Positions 62,605 to 64,000 of a stretch of 64,000 bases of DNA are shown one piece after another. Numbering within the stretch: position 1 is the first letter of the stretch; every line of letters starts with the position of its first letter. Below the pieces are notes generated by a model. The model searched no databases. It had not been told where the DNA came from and saw only the letters and a list, made by a program, of their open reading frames with translations. Origin of the DNA: Natronomonas gomsonensis. GTDB taxonomy: Archaea; Halobacteriota; Halobacteria; Halobacteriales; Haloarculaceae. The DNA lies in NCBI RefSeq assembly GCF_024300825.1, contig NZ_CP101323.1:2418001-2482000 (forward strand), in the 5' to 3' direction. A program made the translations under genes and the position numbers.

Positions 62605-63798
62605 ATGGCATCCGACGACACTGTGGCCCGTGTGACGGCGAGTGCACGCCTCCGCGACCGACACGATATTCGGGCCACAGAAGCCGTTTCGGTGGAGCGA
62701 AGCGCCATCGCCGGACGAACGGTCGCGTCGGCCGTCACCGCACCCGCCGACGTACCGCCAGCGGACTTCGCGACGATGGACGGGTTCGCCTTCCGGAGCG
62801 GCGACGACTACCCCCTAGACATCGTCGACAGCGTTGCCCCGGCCGACGACGCACCGGCGATAGAGGGGGGCGAGGCCGTTCGCATCGCGACGGGCGCGCC
62901 GCTGCCGGGCCGTGCCGACGCCGTCCTCCCTCGGGAGGACGCGACGGTAACCGAGGGTCGCCTCTCGGGGCCATCCCTGGAGTCGGGGGCGAACCGGTTT
63001 CTGGCCGGCGCTACGGCGACTGCGGGCGAGGAACTCTTCGCTCCCGGGGCGCGACTCGCACCACGGCACGCCGCCCTCCTCGCGGATGTCGGTGTCGAGC
63101 GCGTGACGGTGTTTCGCCCCCTCTCGGTGGGGGTGCTCGCGACGGGAACGGAGATACACACCGGCGAACAGCCGGATAGGGACTCCGAGATGTTGATGAA
63201 CCTCGTCCGACAGTGGGGCCACGACCCGACCCGTCTGGAATCGGTCCCCGACGACCTCGAGCGGGTGCGAACCGCCATCGAGGCGGCCGCCGCCGACCAC
63301 GACGCCGTGTTCACGTCCGGCGGCACGAGCGTCGGCGCCGGCGATTACGTCGGTCGGACGCTCGCCGACCACGACCCGCTGTTTTCGGGTGTCGAACTCC
63401 GCCCCGGGCGGCCGCTGACCGTCGCGGTGGTCGAAGACACGCTCGTCTGTGCGTTTCCCGGCAAACCGCTGGCGGCTCACACTGCCGCGACGCTCGTGGT
63501 CCGGCCGGCGTTCACCGGCAGCGGTGGCCCGCTCCCGACGGTTCGGGCCGACCCGACTCGGCGGGTCGAACTTCCCGATGCCCCGTTCGAATACGCGATT
63601 CCAGTGACGCTCGAAGACGGGCGAGCGAAGCCGCTCGGCGGGCCCGCTTCGCCGAAGGCAGTGTACGGGGTACGGTTCGCCCCCGGTCGGGTCGCCTCGA
63701 GCACGCGGCTGACGCTGGCCGACGGCGTCGCGGTCACGACCGATCCGCTCGTTCCCGGCCGTCCGGTCGACGTGGTGCCACACGAGGTGGTCGAATGA
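62605..63798 (+). CDS. moeA: Molybdopterin molybdotransferase MoeA
   Basis: A 397-residue enzyme that inserts molybdate into adenylated molybdopterin. ADFATMDGFAFRSGDDYP holds the conserved domain-1 motif (A-MDGfA), GVLATGTEIHTGEQP the domain-3 start, and TSGGTSVGAGDYVGR the molybdopterin-binding loop. The C-terminal domain is a beta barrel. TATA-like GCATAAGCC lies about 30 bases before the ATG. Divergent from the hydroxylase operon, providing its cofactor. Confidence 0.93.
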   Translation: MASDDTVARVTASARLRDRHDIRATEAVSVERSAIAGRTVASAVTAPADVPPADFATMDGFAFRSGDDYPLDIVDSVAPADDAPAIEGGEAVRIATGAPLPGRADAVLPREDATVTEGRLSGPSLESGANRFLAGATATAGEELFAPGARLAPRHAALLADVGVERVTVFRPLSVGVLATGTEIHTGEQPDRDSEMLMNLVRQWGHDPTRLESVPDDLERVRTAIEAAAADHDAVFTSGGTSVGAGDYVGRTLADHDPLFSGVELRPGRPLTVAVVEDTLVCAFPGKPLAAHTAATLVVRPAFTGSGGPLPTVRADPTRRVELPDAPFEYAIPVTLEDGRAKPLGGPASPKAVYGVRFAPGRVASSTRLTLADGVAVTTDPLVPGRPVDVVPHEVVE

Positions 63799-64000
63799 CC
63801 GACGGGGTACCGGTCGTCGACCCGCCGGCGGGAACCGACGCCGACCCCTCCGGCGTCGTCGGCGTCGTACTCGCGGCCGGCACGAGTTCCCGGTTCGGAG
63901 ACGCGAACAAACTCCTCGCGACCGTCGAGGGCGTCCCGCTCGTCCGGCGTGCCGCGCGGACCCTCCTCGACGCCGGGATGGACGTGGTCGTCGTTCTCGG
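63795..64000 (+). CDS. MocA-like nucleotidyltransferase (partial, runs off the window)
   Basis: The start overlaps the moeA stop in ATGA. The visible 68 residues contain VVGVVLAAGTSSRFGDANKLL, the nucleotide-binding loop of MocA/MobA-type transferases (LAAGxSxRxGxxK). MocA converts molybdopterin cofactor to its cytidine dinucleotide form, which CO dehydrogenase-type enzymes use. The presence next to moeA and the cox operon supports that. The 3' end is beyond the window. Confidence 0.82.
   Translation, partial: MTDGVPVVDPPAGTDADPSGVVGVVLAAGTSSRFGDANKLLATVEGVPLVRRAARTLLDAGMDVVVVL

Noticed and set aside
1-64000. CRISPR array, insertion sequence or prophage
   Set aside because: No regularly spaced repeats with spacers, no transposase, integrase or phage structural genes were found on either strand.

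Overview
The window is a chromosomal segment from a halophilic archaeon (class Halobacteria). The evidence is GC-rich DNA encoding strongly acidic proteins, Tat (twin-arginine) lipoprotein signals, archaeal TATA boxes about 25 bases before start codons (leaderless transcripts), ATGA/GTGA gene overlaps, and archaeal-type genes: PurO, Hjc, PriL, an archaeal RNase P RNA, an RNase J-like beta-CASP nuclease and haloarchaeal small-protein families. I see no transposase, integrase, CRISPR array or rRNA. The gene content is mostly housekeeping with a few accessory catabolic operons.

Layout. 0-12.6 kb: M29 aminopeptidase, two surface lipoprotein metallopeptidase candidates, RNase P RNA, an NAD-salvage pair (nicotinate phosphoribosyltransferase and a nicotinamidase-like hydrolase), a thioesterase, a LUD protein, an RNase J-like nuclease, a HAD nucleotidase, an aldo/keto reductase and a lipase-like hydrolase. 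12.6-18.3 kb: a gene-poor stretch with a perfect palindrome and a direct repeat, then valyl-tRNA synthetase, a Tat-exported hydrolase and 6-phosphogluconate dehydrogenase. 18.4-23.9 kb: a histidine phosphatase facing a compact acetone carboxylase operon (beta-alpha-gamma). 24-33.8 kb: universal stress protein plus phosphate transporter, LarE, an ABC exporter pair, Hsp20, threonine ammonia-lyase and a glutamate-cysteine ligase-like protein. 33.9-42.8 kb: a degenerate P-loop protein overlapping an MscS channel, a PQQ-type sugar dehydrogenase, an unusual operon ending in a cysteine-rich Tat lipoprotein, and a membrane-anchored winged-helix regulator next to an exported protein. 42.9-51.5 kb: tRNA-Gln(CUG), purO, a PAS histidine kinase, aspartate kinase, primase large subunit, several small proteins and the Hjc resolvase. 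51.5-54 kb: an aldonolactone-oxidase-like flavoprotein overlapping a D-threonine-aldolase-like PLP enzyme.

The last 10 kb is the most coherent functional unit. It is an eight-gene minus-strand operon (coxG-like, coxS, coxL, coxM, moxR/coxD, coxE, xdhC and a small ORF) for a molybdenum hydroxylase and its maturation. Divergent from it are moeA and a MocA-like cytidylyltransferase for the molybdenum cofactor. The large-subunit active-site loop reads AYRGAGR, so this is a form II enzyme and probably not a true CO dehydrogenase. Two inverted repeats lie in the divergent promoter region.

No single locus proves a wholly new system. The best candidates for undescribed biology are the cysteine-rich lipoprotein operon (37.2-40.4 kb), the degenerate-ATPase/MscS pair (33.9-35.8 kb), the form II hydroxylase with its putative operators, and a small ORF downstream of a 21-bp perfect palindrome (12.7-12.9 kb).
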